Of a stretch of 64,000 nt of DNA, positions 12,557-32,828 are shown piece by piece. Location: NCBI GenBank assembly GCA_036169595.1, contig CM069765.1, forward strand, positions 5,803,501 through 5,867,500, read 5' to 3'. The position numbers and the translations under genes are program-made. The number at the start of each line of letters is the position of its first letter. The first letter of the stretch is position 1. The notes below the pieces were generated by a model, which had not been told where the DNA came from, searched no databases, and worked only from the letters and a program-made list of their open reading frames with translations. Source of the stretch: Dictyostelium firmibasis (Eukaryota > Evosea > Eumycetozoa > Dictyosteliales > Dictyosteliaceae).

Positions 12557-15333
12557 ATATTGATTAAAAATCACTTAAATTAACTAAAAAATTTTTTTTT
12601 ATAAGAAAAAAAAAAAAGAAAGAAAAAAAAAAATCTAAAAAAAAAATAAAATTAAAAATTAATTAGTAAAAAAAAAAAAAAAAAATATGCGCATTGAGGT
12701 GAAAAATTTTTTTTTTCATCAGTTTACAATCTTGAAATCTGGTTTTTGCATTTTATTTTATTTTTTTTTAAAAAAAAAAAAAAAACTTTTTATTTTTTTT
12801 TGCATTTTTTTTTTTTTTATTTTATAACGCAAAATATCTCTTTAATGTGATCAACTGAAAGAGCCATAAAAAAAAAAAAAAAAAAAAAATATTTTTTTTT
12901 ATAAAATTTTTTTTTTTTTTTTTTATTTTTTATTTTATTTTATTTAAAAATTATTTTATTTACTTTTTTTAAAATCGAATTACTATTTTGTTTTTATATA
13001 TATAAAAAATACTTTTCTTAATATTTTTTTATATAAATATTATAATTTCAAGTTAAATAGTAAATTGATCAGTGTATTTTAATTTTTAAATAAATTTATA
13101 AAACAATTTTATTTATTAATATTGGTATGTTTGTATTGCATTCACTCTCACATTAAAAAATAAAAAATAAAAAAATAAAAAAATAAAAAATAAAAAAAAT
13201 AAAAAAATAAACACCTCACACATAACCAAATTAGTAATAACAATACAGAAAACTTTATTGTTTTTGTTATTTTTTTTTTTTTTCTACTTTTGTATTGTTA
13301 TTATTAAATTTGTAATAATTCTTATTATTATAATATAATTTTAAATATCACACCGCCTTTCGTATAATCACTTTATTTAATTTATACATAAATATAAAAG
13401 TATAAATTTTTACTTAAAGAGAAAAGAAAAGAAAAAAAAAAAAAAAAAAAAAGGAAGTTTTACCCTCTCCAACCCATTTTTAGAAAATTTTAAAAACAGC
13501 AAAAGAAAAACTTCCAATACATATAATTACATGGTGAATGTGTTTTTGAACATTCAAAGTAAAGATAATAATATTTTAAAATCGAAATCATTTTTTATTT
13601 AATTTTTTTTTTATTTTATATTTTTTTTTTTTTAATTTGTTTTGTTTTTTTTTTTTTGTATAACACACACACAAACACACACTTTCATTAAAAAGAGATA
13701 AACTTTAGTGATTAATTTGAAAATAGAAAAAAGACCGGTTCTATATGTATTTATCCCCACCCATATTTATAAATAGAAGAAAAAAAAAAAGAAAAAAAAA
13801 AAGTGGATTTTTATTGTCTAAATCACATGTGATATCATTAGTGAGTGTCGTGTGTGTGTGTGTGTGTGTGGTTTGTAGGGGGTAAGGGTGTTGTTTATTT
13901 TAGATATCTACATACCTAAAAAGGATATCTACGGACACTATTGTTTTGTTCAATCAATCAAATCTATCAATATGCACTCTCATATGATTTAAAATTGAAA
14001 ATTTATTTTTTGCACTTTAATTAATTTATAAAAGGAAAAAAAAAAAAAAAAAAAAAAAAAGGGTTACACATTATATAATATGAGTGTTTTTTTTTAAAAA
14101 AAACCATATTTATATATATATATATATATATAGTTTTTTTTATTTTATTTATTTTTTATTTTTTATATTTTTTTATTTTTTTTTTTTTTTTTTGGAAAAA
14201 TAATAAAGTCTGTGGTAACAACATTTTTTTTTTTTTTTTTTTTTTTCTCTTTCTTTTTTTTTTCTTTTCTCTTTTTTTTTCCTTTTTTCTTTTCTTTATT
14301 AATATTTTTTCGTTAAATAATTATTTATAAAAAAAAAAAAATAGTGGTTGTATGTGTTTATGATATATGCATAAAATATATAAAACTTTCATTCCTAAAA
14401 ATAAAATATAAACCACACACATATAGCAACATATCATACACTATATAATTACTATTCCCTTTTTACTATTCATTAATATTTTATAATTTTTTTATGTGCA
14501 AAAGAAAAAGAAACCATTTTCAAAATTAGTTTTTTTTTTTTAAAATATAAAAATAAATTAAATAAAAAAAAAAAAAAAAAAAAAAAGAGGTAACAGGAAT
14601 AATAAAAAAAAATAAAAAAAAATAAAAAAAAAATTGGAAATTAAAATTAAAATTAAAAAATAATAATAGCAACAATAAAAATAATAATATCAAATTTAGA
14701 TGGAAAATTTTAAATATTAGAAAAAAAAAAAAAATCAATTTTTTTTTTTTATTTTTTTTTTTATTTTTTTTTTATTAAACCCACCAACCCACTATGCTAT
14801 TTTTGCAGAGTGATTTTAAAATTTTTTTTTTTTTATTTTTAAATTCAGTGGCATTAGGTTGATTTTATGATATAAAAATATCAACAAAAAACCAAACACA
14901 CTCACACACAAATATACACACACAACTTTTTTCTCTCTTTTCACAATTAACTAACATTTTGATTTTTTTTTAATTTTTTTTTTTATTTAATATTTTTATT
15001 TTTTATTTTTTTTTTAAATTTTTATTTAATTATCAATAGGATTGATTATTATAAAAATTTGTTTGGTTTTTGTTTTTTTTTTCTCCTTATATTTTTTTTT
15101 TCAATATAATTTATAGTTTTATATAAAAAATATATATATATATATAAATATTAATTGTAATAGCAATAATATTAATTTAAAAATATTTAGTTCAAATAAA
15201 CATAAAACACATACAAACCATTCAATTCCAAAACATCTTGTAATATTATATCAGTAACAGTAATACGCATCAAAGAAAAAAAAAAAAAAAAAAAGTTTCT
15301 CCTAATTTTTAACAGTAACAACCTTTGCAATAT

Positions 15334-15366
<33 letters not shown>
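12557..15366. other. 2.8-kb spacer upstream of the DOCK gene
   Basis: No coding region or structural RNA is convincing. The sequence is mostly A and T runs. Embedded are a CA run (13663-13682), a (TG)n run (13851-13871), a duplicated GATATCTAC (13903 and 13924) and a CA-rich block (14895-14925). It is probably the long 5' regulatory region of the DOCK-family gene. Confidence 0.55.
14895..14925. promoter_or_regulatory. CA-rich block, possible G-box-type element
   Basis: Reads as CACACTCACACACA plus ACACACACAAC, about 440 bp before the DOCK start. CA/GT-rich elements are the known binding sites of the developmental factor GBF in Dictyostelium. The match is by composition only. Confidence 0.3.
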
Positions 15367-15371
<5 letters not shown>

Positions 15372-18300
15372 ATCAGTGTCAAGTTCTTCAAGTCGATTAT
15401 CAGTTTCAACACCAAGAAAATTAGATGAATGGACAAATGTTACCAAAACTGGTATTGGTATGTGTGAAGTTATAATTTTTTTTAAAATTTTTATTTTTTT
15501 TCATTTCTTTTTTAAAAATAAATATTAATTTTTTTATTTCAACTATTTATTTAGTTTTATTCCCATTTAATGCAACACATAAATTTCAACTACCATTATC
15601 AGTAGGAGATTTTGTTCAAATTCATGCACAAACATCACAGGAACAAATTGGATGGTATAGTGGTGTTTCAGTTACTACACAAGAGAGTGGTATCTTTCCT
15701 CAATCATTTGTTGTAGTCTTACCAGAACAAAGCGATATCGATGATCCATTATCACTTCCAAATCATATTCCAATATGTTCGAAATTGTAATTATTTTAAT
15801 TATATATTTCAAGTCCTTTTATTGTTTATTTTAAATATATAATTAATTTCTTTTATTTATTATTATTATTATTAATATTATAGAAATTTAACGAATGATG
15901 AAATGTCAAATTCATCTATTGTAAATGAAATAACATCAACAATTGTTGAATGGGCAACATTATTAAAGATTTATTCAACTGGTAAACAATATAATGAATT
16001 TAAGATTCTATCACAAAAGATATCACAATTGGTACAATTTAGAAATCAAATATTATTATATAAATCACCAAAAGAGATAACATTTGATTTACGTGATCGT
16101 ATTCTTACGATCATCGATGAGGGTAGAAGGGATACAGGTATGACCATAGTTTTAAGAAAAGAGATCCCAAACACCTATAGTACATTAGCATGTCATCAAT
16201 CATCACAAAGAACCAGTATAAATATACCACCAACTGTAGCAACTGATTTAATTTTGGCAGATGCTGAAAATTCAGGTGTTTTCACCCTTTGTACAATGTA
16301 TCAAGAAAAAAGATTAGAAATTGCAACTCTTAATAATAGTTTTAGAGATTCTTTTGAATATGATTCTTTAGAAATTAATGGAGGCAATTTAATTAACAAT
16401 GTAAATAGTAATAATAACAACAACAACAACAACAATATAAATAGCTCAAATATAGCGGGAGGATTACAACCATCCTTATCGACAAATAACTTATTGAATG
16501 GAGCCAATGTAATATTATCACAATCACCCTCACCAATGACATCATCAACAGCAACATCATTATCACAACAACAATCACCAAACTCTTCATCTATTGGCCA
16601 ATCACCAATTTCTTCAGGTCAATCATCACCAACAAATTCAAGCTCAACTACATTGCCAGGTTCTTCACCTTCAAATGGTAATAATATATTAGGTAGTTCA
16701 ATGAATGGATCATCATTATCAAATTCAACCAAAGAATTACAACCACAATTATCCTCATCTCAATCTCAATCTTCTTTATTGCAACAATCACAATCTCAAT
16801 CACAATTAATACAGCAACAACAACAGCAACAAGTTCAATATTCATCATCACCATCACAATCACCATTTTCATCATCACCAAGTAATAATTCATTTTTATC
16901 ATCGAAATTAAATAAACAGGGTAGTTCAAAAAACTTTTTATCAAATGTATTATTAAAGAGTAAGGGATCATCATCATCACTTTCAATGAGTGGTGGTATG
17001 TTACCACCATCGAATGGTTCACCAAATGGTTTAAATTCAAGCGGAGGATTTTCAAATCATGGTGGTCTATCAAATTCAACCAATTCTCAATCACAATTAT
17101 CACAATCACCATCGTCATCTTCAATGGTTAGCTCGTCCTATATCTCTGTGACAGCTCAATCACCATCATCAATATCATCACCAAATGCAAATGGAGGTTT
17201 AAATCAATCTTTGTCCTCTTTGAACTTAAATTCACCAATACTATCAAATTCACCAAATAAAAAAATGCAAACCATTAAAATGAAATCTAGACAATTCCTA
17301 TTGCAACAACAACAACTCCAACAACTCCAACAACAACAATCTGGTGGAACAAATACTGAAATGATTACCAAATTCAATTCACAACTTTTAATATCTTTAA
17401 ATAATTTCCTCTATTCTTCAGGTGATAATATTGATATTGTATTATCTATTTATAATAAATCCGAGAATAAATTTCTCACAGAGAGTTATTGTGGTATCGT
17501 ACCACCACATGGTATTTTTGTTGAACCAGAGAATCCAAATGAAAGAATTAGAACCATCTTTAGAGATTTAGAACTTAAAGATTTGAACTCAGATTTATAT
17601 TTGGTTGCTAAACTCTATAGGAAAACAAATTCACTCTCTTCAAAAGATCCAAATTCATCACCAACACTAACTCGTTCCAATGCAATGACCAGTAGTTCAA
17701 ATCTAAATAATCAAAATGGTGGACCAACCAAATTGTTTAGAAAATTTGTTGGTTGTGGTGTAAAGAGATTAGATCTCTCCAATGAGGGTGTTAGTGAATT
17801 GATGATAACATTGAATACCACCAGTAGTGAAAATAACTTTTACAATCTTCATGAACAAATTATTAATGAACAATCAACAATGTATGAACCAATCACAAGA
17901 GCCAAAGGTGTTGTATTCACCGTTCAATTGTTTACAGGTGACTATCAACAATTCCTTCAAGAGTTTCCAGATTTCAGAAGTGTTACCACCTCTTTGAAAT
18001 TACAATTACCAGAGGTTGTTTTACCAGGTGGCGAGAGAAATGATATGTACATTCAATTGGAGGAAGGTGATTTCTCTGATAAAAACATAGAGGTACAAAT
18101 TCAAGTTCGTACAGAGTCTGGTCAAATTATTCATGACGCTATCAAATTTGCAAATGGTCAATCGTCAACTAGTGAATTTAAAACACCGCTCATCCCATCA
18201 GCACTTTGCAAATGGAGTGAGATTGTAAAGATTTGGGTCACCGCCAAAACCTTTGAAAAATCTCATCTCTTCTTTTTATTTAGACAGTGTTCAGAAAAGA

Positions 18301-21300
18301 AGGATAAAGAGAGACAAACGATCGGTTTCGGTTATTTGAGATTTATGTCTGACGAGGGTTGTATCATAAGGGATCAACAATACACAATCAATGTCTACAA
18401 ATGTAACTCTGATGAAATAGCAGTTTCAAGTTATATCAATGGTGTAGTAGATAACGAGAAATCAAGTAAATCAACAAAGAAGTTGGATTCAATAAAGGTT
18501 AGAACTACTTTTGTTTCCAATTGTCTCACTCAAAATCCATCGGTTGTAAATCTCTCAAAATGGCAACAATATGGCGGCGATTTATCATCGTTGATCAAGG
18601 ATATCACTTTCCTTGGTGCACAAGATCTTGTACGTAATCTTCAAGAGATCTTTTATAATTTCCTTTCGATTTTAGATCAACAATTAAATGATTCACCATT
18701 GTCGATGGATATCTTCCGTTCAATAGTTTTCATTATTGGTGTTTTGGTTGAGAGTAGAACATCAAACTATCGTCCAGCATTGGATCTCTATGCATCGAAA
18801 TATTTTGGTACTCCATTATCTAGCTCCAACAATAAACAAGACTCATTCACAGGTATAACAGCTCATACTCATTTACTACGTTCTGTGGTGAAGAATTTAG
18901 AAAACTTTGAAATACCTGCAAATGCTTCAAAAATCAGTTCATCATTGAAGGCATTGGAATATATTTTTAAATTGGTAGTCGCTTCAAAAACTAAATTCAC
19001 AGTCAATAAAATGGACACACTGGGTGGTAACAATGAATCCTATCAAACAAATCTTAAGAGTGTAGTTGATATACTCTGTGAGATTATGTTAAGTAGTTCA
19101 CCATCATTGATTGGTGCTAAAACCATTGCATTGAAGAATTTCGAGTCAATGTTTACAGATTTAAAGAAATTCTTCACCGTAGAAGAGATGGGTATTATTG
19201 CTTTGAAATTCATGAAATCAATTCAACATGATGAAAAGAAGAAAACTTTTTCAATCTTGAAATTGAAATTACTCTCCTCCTATATCAATGGTCCAATGAT
19301 GTTATGTAAAGAAACTAGAAAACAATTGCTACCTTTGGTCTTCCAATTATTGCATTTCCATTTCAGTAAATCAAGTGAAGAAACCGACATGTGTTTAATG
19401 ATCTTGGGTTTAATCGTTGATATTATGATCACTAAATCAGAGTTACGTGGTAAAGATAAAGATCCATGGTTAATGGAAATGTTACATTTCTTTGTACCAA
19501 TTTTAGAATTATTACAATTATTGAATAATGGTGGTGTTTTACCAAATAATAACAATACTTTAACAACCACTACAACCACTACAACCACTACTACAACTTC
19601 AACAACTTCAACAAATGATGAAAAACGTAAAAGTTTATCATCAATCACATCACAATTATCAACAATGATTTCAACTATGAATGAAGAGAATCAAAATAAT
19701 TTACGTATTAAGATTTATGCATTTATTTTAGGTACTGCTAGATTAAGTGGTGTTCAACATTGGGAAATGGTTAGTAAATCAGTAACACAATTAAACAAAA
19801 ACTTTTTCATTGATCTTTATGATAGTTTACAATTGATCTTTGAATCACCAAAGTTCCCATCAGACTTTTGGACTTTTACAGTTTTCCAGTTGAAAACTAT
19901 TCTTAGAATGACTCGTATCTTGGAGGATGTTATATTTTATTTACCATCCAATGCCATTCCAGCAGCACAAGCATCAAATACCACCTCTGCCACTAATAGT
20001 ATTTGTACAACAGCAGATAGTGGTTCAAGTGCAACCACTGGTGGTAGCGGCAATAGTTTGGTTAATCAAAGTCAATTCGAGTTCACTCAATGGAGGTCAT
20101 TCTTTTTATTGACAAGCTCCTATTTGAATTGTAAGGATTTACAATTTGAATCAGTTAATCCAGCAAAAGCAGTTTTCATTAAAACTAGATGTGGTGATGT
20201 TAGAATTGAAATGGCAAGAGTTTTCGAAAGAGTTTGGACAACTGTGCCAATCAAGGAAAGATCAACATTCATACCTGTATTAATTGGACCAATTGTAAAA
20301 CTTTCCATCAGTGATACTATGGATGCAAAACGTGTTGCCACTAAAATCTTTTACGATATGTTAGAGAGTGAAATCATTCAAACCAATGGTTACACCGATC
20401 TTTTCTATCATACCATCGATTCACTATTAGAGATTTCAACCGAACGTCTCAATAGAAAAGGTTGGCCAATAGTTTGTCGTATGGCCGATGGTAAATTACC
20501 ATTCACAATGAGATCATTCTCTGCATTTTTCAATGTGAAATGTATGTCATTGGTTTTGAATAAATCAACCGATGCAATTAAAACCAAATCCGAACAATTC
20601 ATTAATGACATCAATTATTTCCTCCTTTTGATTACAACATTTATGAACGATGTAAAGAGTGGTGATGAAGAGGAAATATTCTCATCAGTTTCTAAATTAT
20701 TGTACTACCTCCAAGAACATAAACGTACAGCTCAATTCATTAGATTCGTTCATATGACCAGTAGAAGACATTATGAAATGGGTAATTACATTGAGGCTGC
20801 CATAACACTGATGTTACATGCTTCCCTCTATCAATGGGATGCTAACAAGGTAGTTGCACCAACTGCTTCAGAGTATGGCTCATTCCCGGAACAAAAAGAA
20901 TCTGAACGTAAGGAATTACTCTACAAAGAGATTCTATTATGTTTCAATAATGGTAAAGCATGGGATAGAGCTATTCCATTGGTAAAGGAATTGGTTCACC
21001 ATTTCACTATGAACATTTGTGATATGAATGCCGCTGCAACTTATCTTCGTCAACAGGGTACTTTCTATCAAAAGATCAACGAATCGGCAGATCCAGTTTT
21101 TGAAGATTATTTCAGAGTTGGTTACTATGGTAAAGGTTTCTCAACATCAATTCAAAACAAAGAATTTATCTACAAAGGTAATCAATTTGATCGTTTATCG
21201 GATTTCATTTCAAAGATTCAAGATAAATGGCCAAAAGCAGAGTTACTTAAAACCACCGAGGTTCCAACTCAACAAATTCAAGACTCTGATGGTCAATACC

Positions 21301-21968
21301 TTTTGATCACCTCTGTTAACATTTCAAACATTGGTGAAACTCAAAAACGTCATAGTGCTAATGCAGAGTCTATCACCAACAAAAAACGTGTACCACATCG
21401 TGTTCAACAATTCAATGCTCGTAATAAGGTCAATGTATTTGTCTACAGTAAACCATTCAAAAAGAATGCAGGTGCCACTAAATCCCAAAATGAATTCGAA
21501 GATCTTTGGGTAATGAATTTATACTTTGTCTGTGAGAATTCTTTCCCTTGCACTGAACGTCGTTGTTTAATCGTCGAACGTAAACAAGTAGAAATCTCAC
21601 CAATTGAAAATGCCTTAAACTCCATCGTTCAAAAGAATGACGAATTGGCCGCTAGAATCGATAGACATCAAGCAAACACTCAAGAATCAATTAGTCCATT
21701 GACAATGTTATTGAATGGTATTATCGATGCCTCTGTAAATGGTGGTGTTAGTCGTTATGAAACTTTTATGAGCGAAGATTATCTTAAACTCAACCCTGAA
21801 TATAAAAATATTGCCGAACTCTTAAAATCGGCTCTTGATCAACAATTGGTAATCGTTGAGCAAGGCTTAAAACTTCATTCTCAATTACGTCCACCTGAAA
21901 TGGCTGCTATGCAAGATAAATTAGAAACTTTCTTTATCACTATGAAAAATTCAAGACAAAAGATATAA
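15367..21968 (+). CDS. DOCK-family Rho/Rac guanine nucleotide exchange factor (SH3-DHR1-DHR2)
   Basis: Three exons, 15367-15457, 15555-15786 and 15884-21968, give 2135 residues. The second exon encodes an N-terminal SH3 domain (about residues 31-95; FNATHKFQLPLSVGDFVQIH, GWYSGV and GIFPQSFV). A Ser/Gln/Asn-rich insert of about 300 residues follows. The DHR1/C2 lipid-binding domain (about 814-955) contains LPEVVLPGGERNDMYIQL. Helical armadillo-like repeats come next, then the catalytic DHR2 domain (about 1720-2130) beginning near HMTSRRHYEMGNYIEAAITL. The SH3 marks the DOCK180/DOCK-A-B branch, which works with ELMO proteins to load Rac in motility, phagocytosis and macropinocytosis. It belongs to the small dictyostelid DOCK set, but which named member cannot be decided here. 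The domain order is complete and shows no damage. Confidence 0.94.
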
Positions 21969-22252
21969 AATAATAATAGTATATAATAAAATATCAACAT
22001 TAAATTGTTTCATAAAAAATATCAACATTAATTAGTATGTCTTTTTTTTTTTTTTTAATATATATTAATCTTTATTTGTTTTTTTTATTTTTTTTAGATT
22101 TATTAAAAAATTAAAAAATAAAAAAAGTTTAATTCTTAGTTTTAATTTGCTTAATTAAGCAATGAGAAAAAGGAGATATTCTTTCCAAAATAAAAAATAA
22201 AAAAAAAATAAAAACTTTCTGAATTTTTTTTTTTACGTCGTTCTTTGTTAAA

Positions 22253-23233
22253 ATGAGTGTAATCGTAGGTTTTTTTTTTTATTGGCACTTGATTTTCATA
22301 TATTAACAATTATAAAAACAGATAGCAGGAAGATTCGATATTGTAAATAAAAAGCTTGTTTCAGTTACAGATGAAAGTTTAGATGCAATCATAAAAGAAT
22401 ACGATTATTCGAAAGATAATAATGAAAATAAAGACTTAAAGTTCTATCATGTAAATATTATAGATATTAGTTTGTTTATTTAGCAATCATCATTTTGATT
22501 TTAATAATTAATAATATTATTATTTTTAATATACATAGATGTTGGATATAGGTGGTAATATGATCACTTCAATTTCATTAAATTCAATTTCAAAATATTT
22601 CCTTCACATCACTGAGTTATATTTAATAAATAACGAATTTAAAGAAATACCTGAAGAAATTAATAATTTAGTCAATTTAAAGAAATTATATTTTTCAAAG
22701 AATAAATTAACAAAGGTATATTTTTATCTTAAATTCATTATAATAATAAGCATATGTGTTAAATTTACATACATTAAATTATATATATATATATATATAA
22801 AGATTAGTAATATTGATAAATTAGAGAAATTAGAAGTAATTGATTTTAGAGCAAATAGAATAACAAATTTATCTGGTATTGAAAATAATTTAAATTTAAT
22901 GAGGTAATTAAAATGAAAAAAAAAAAAAAAAAAAAAAAAGTTGTTCATTGAAAACTAACAAAATTAAAATATAGTATATCAATTTCAAATAATTTGGTTA
23001 GTAATATTGATGATATACCAAAATTATTAAAATTGCAATCATTATTTTTATTTTCATCTCACATTCCAAATTTAGAATCATTTTTAAATATATTATCAAC
23101 AAGATGTCCAAACATTGAAAAACTTTTAATCGATTCAAGTACAATGATAAATGATTCAAATAAATCAACTTACAAGGATTTGGTTAAACAAGCATTACCA
23201 AAAATTAAACTGTTAGACTACACAAAGATGTAA
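22253..23233 (+). CDS. Small leucine-rich-repeat protein
   Basis: Five exons, 22253-22264, 22322-22450, 22539-22715, 22803-22903 and 22975-23233, join in frame to 225 residues. The first exon encodes only MSVI. After a short N-terminal part come about four or five leucine-rich repeats (for example LDIGGNMITSISL, LYLINNEFKEIPEEI, LKKLYFSKNKLTKI, LEVIDFRANRITNLSGI) and a C-terminal cap (LPKIKLLDYTKM). No signal peptide, membrane span or second domain is visible, so it is likely an intracellular protein-binding scaffold of the SDS22 or LRRC type. The exact orthologue is not recognised. The small first exon rests on splice logic only. Confidence 0.8.
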
Positions 23234-23651
23234 AATTTGTTTCTATATATATATAATAAATAAATAAATTTTACAAAAATCACTTTTCTCACCCCAATGG
23301 GTAAAACAATAATTTAATAATTCCTTTTTTTATAAAAAAAAAAAAAAAAAAAAAAAAAGTTTTTAGTTAAATCCAATACTTTTTAAAATTAAATCAACAA
23401 TTTAATATTTTTATTGTAAAAAAAAAAAAAAAAAAAAAAAGAGGAAAGATTTTTTTGTTTATTATAAAATCATTCCATTTTCCATAAAATATGTTAATTT
23501 TTTTTTTTAAAAAAAAGAGGACAAATATGTTTATTTTTTTTGAGTTAGTTGTGCAATCGAGAAATAAATACTTTCAAAAGTAAAAAAAAATCATTTTTAT
23601 TTTGAATTTTTTTCTTTTTTTTTTAATTTTTATTTTTTAATTTTTTATTTT

Positions 23652-23684
<33 letters not shown>

Positions 23685-24058
23685 TTTTTTTATTTTTTTT
23701 TTTGAATTGTTTATTTTCTATCAAAGAATTTGTGTGCACCGTTTTTTAAATAAAAATCTTGAAATATTCTATATATAGATAGATTAAAGATTAACTCCAA
23801 AGATACATAATAGGATTTTTGGAATTTCAACAAATAAAAAGATACTATATCATTGTTTAACTTTAATAATTGATTCACATTTTTTTTTTTTTTTTTTTGA
23901 TTTAGGGTTGGATATACCTTAAAAAAATGCAAAAAAGATTCTATAAAAACAACAATCATAATTATAATAATAACTATAACAATATTTATCATTATTAAAA
24001 TTTAAAAAATAATACATAGATATATAAACGATAGATCAATTAACAAATTAAAATAAAA
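23234..24058. other. Spacer between the LRR gene and the WDR59-like gene
   Basis: Mostly long A and T runs (for example 23337-23358 and 23658-23680). The only coding-like part is the weak minus-strand candidate at 23711-23992, listed separately. Confidence 0.55.
23711..23992 (-). CDS. Possible small membrane-anchored protein (weak)
   Basis: An open frame of 93 codons on the minus strand. A very hydrophobic start (MINIVIVIIIIMIVVFIESF) resembles a signal or anchor sequence. A less biased C-terminal half follows, with mixed codons (KFQKSYYVSLELIF, IYRIFQDFYLKNGAHKFF). The middle contains a poly-Lys stretch that could instead be a short intron, since GTATATCC and TTAAAG offer weak splice sites. 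It would be transcribed divergently from the WDR59-like gene, only 66 bp from that start codon. No family is recognised. The less AT-biased C-terminal half argues for a gene; the simple hydrophobic run and lack of homology argue against. Confidence 0.3.
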   Translation of the reverse strand: MINIVIVIIIIMIVVFIESFLHFFKVYPTLNQKKKKKNVNQLLKLNNDIVSFYLLKFQKSYYVSLELIFNLSIYRIFQDFYLKNGAHKFFDRK

Positions 24059-32306
<8,248 letters not shown>

Positions 32307-32828
32307 ATGGTTTTAATAAAAAAAACTTATGAAAAAAAAAAATCAAATCTTCAAAAGTAAAGGGTTTAATTTCTTTTTTTTTTTTTTATATTTATTGTTC
32401 ACATCCAATTAAATTCAAATACTCATTGTGAGTGGATTTATACAGACATTTTTTTTTCCCTGAAGATAAAATAATGCCACCCTGTAATGGATAAATACCT
32501 ATATAAAGGTTGATCCAAACCTATTAAAAATAATTTAATTTTAGTTAGTTAAATTAAAAAAAAAATATTGATTAAATTTTATTTTCAAATTAACCTTTAG
32601 AATAATTTATTTTATCACATTTCCAAAATTATTATGTGGGGCCAGATCACTGATATTAAAATATGGAGTTAAATAAAGTAATAAAGTTTTTATCAGATAT
32701 TCAATATTTTATTTAAAACTTAAACTAACAATAATGTTTTTTTTCTTGAAAAAAAAAGATTTTATTTCGACCTTGAGTGATTTATAATAAATAAATAAAT
32801 AAAATAAATAAATTACTAAAAACTATTT
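32307..32828. other. Convergent 3' spacer
   Basis: Lies between the stops of the WDR59-like gene and the tweety-like gene. The stretch 32395-32530 is less AT-biased than typical spacer (CCCTGAAGATA, GCCACCCTGTAATGG) but has no usable open frame, and I recognise no RNA in it. Confidence 0.5.

Noticed and set aside
13741-13790. CCCACCCATATTTATA as an upstream element of a small RNA gene
   Set aside because: The known Dictyostelium upstream element is closer to AACCCATAA; no structured RNA with matching ends is visible within the following 200 bp.
16648-17124. 158-codon minus-strand frame inside the DOCK gene
   Set aside because: Shadow of the Ser/Gln/Asn-rich insert; low complexity, no start context, no splice logic.
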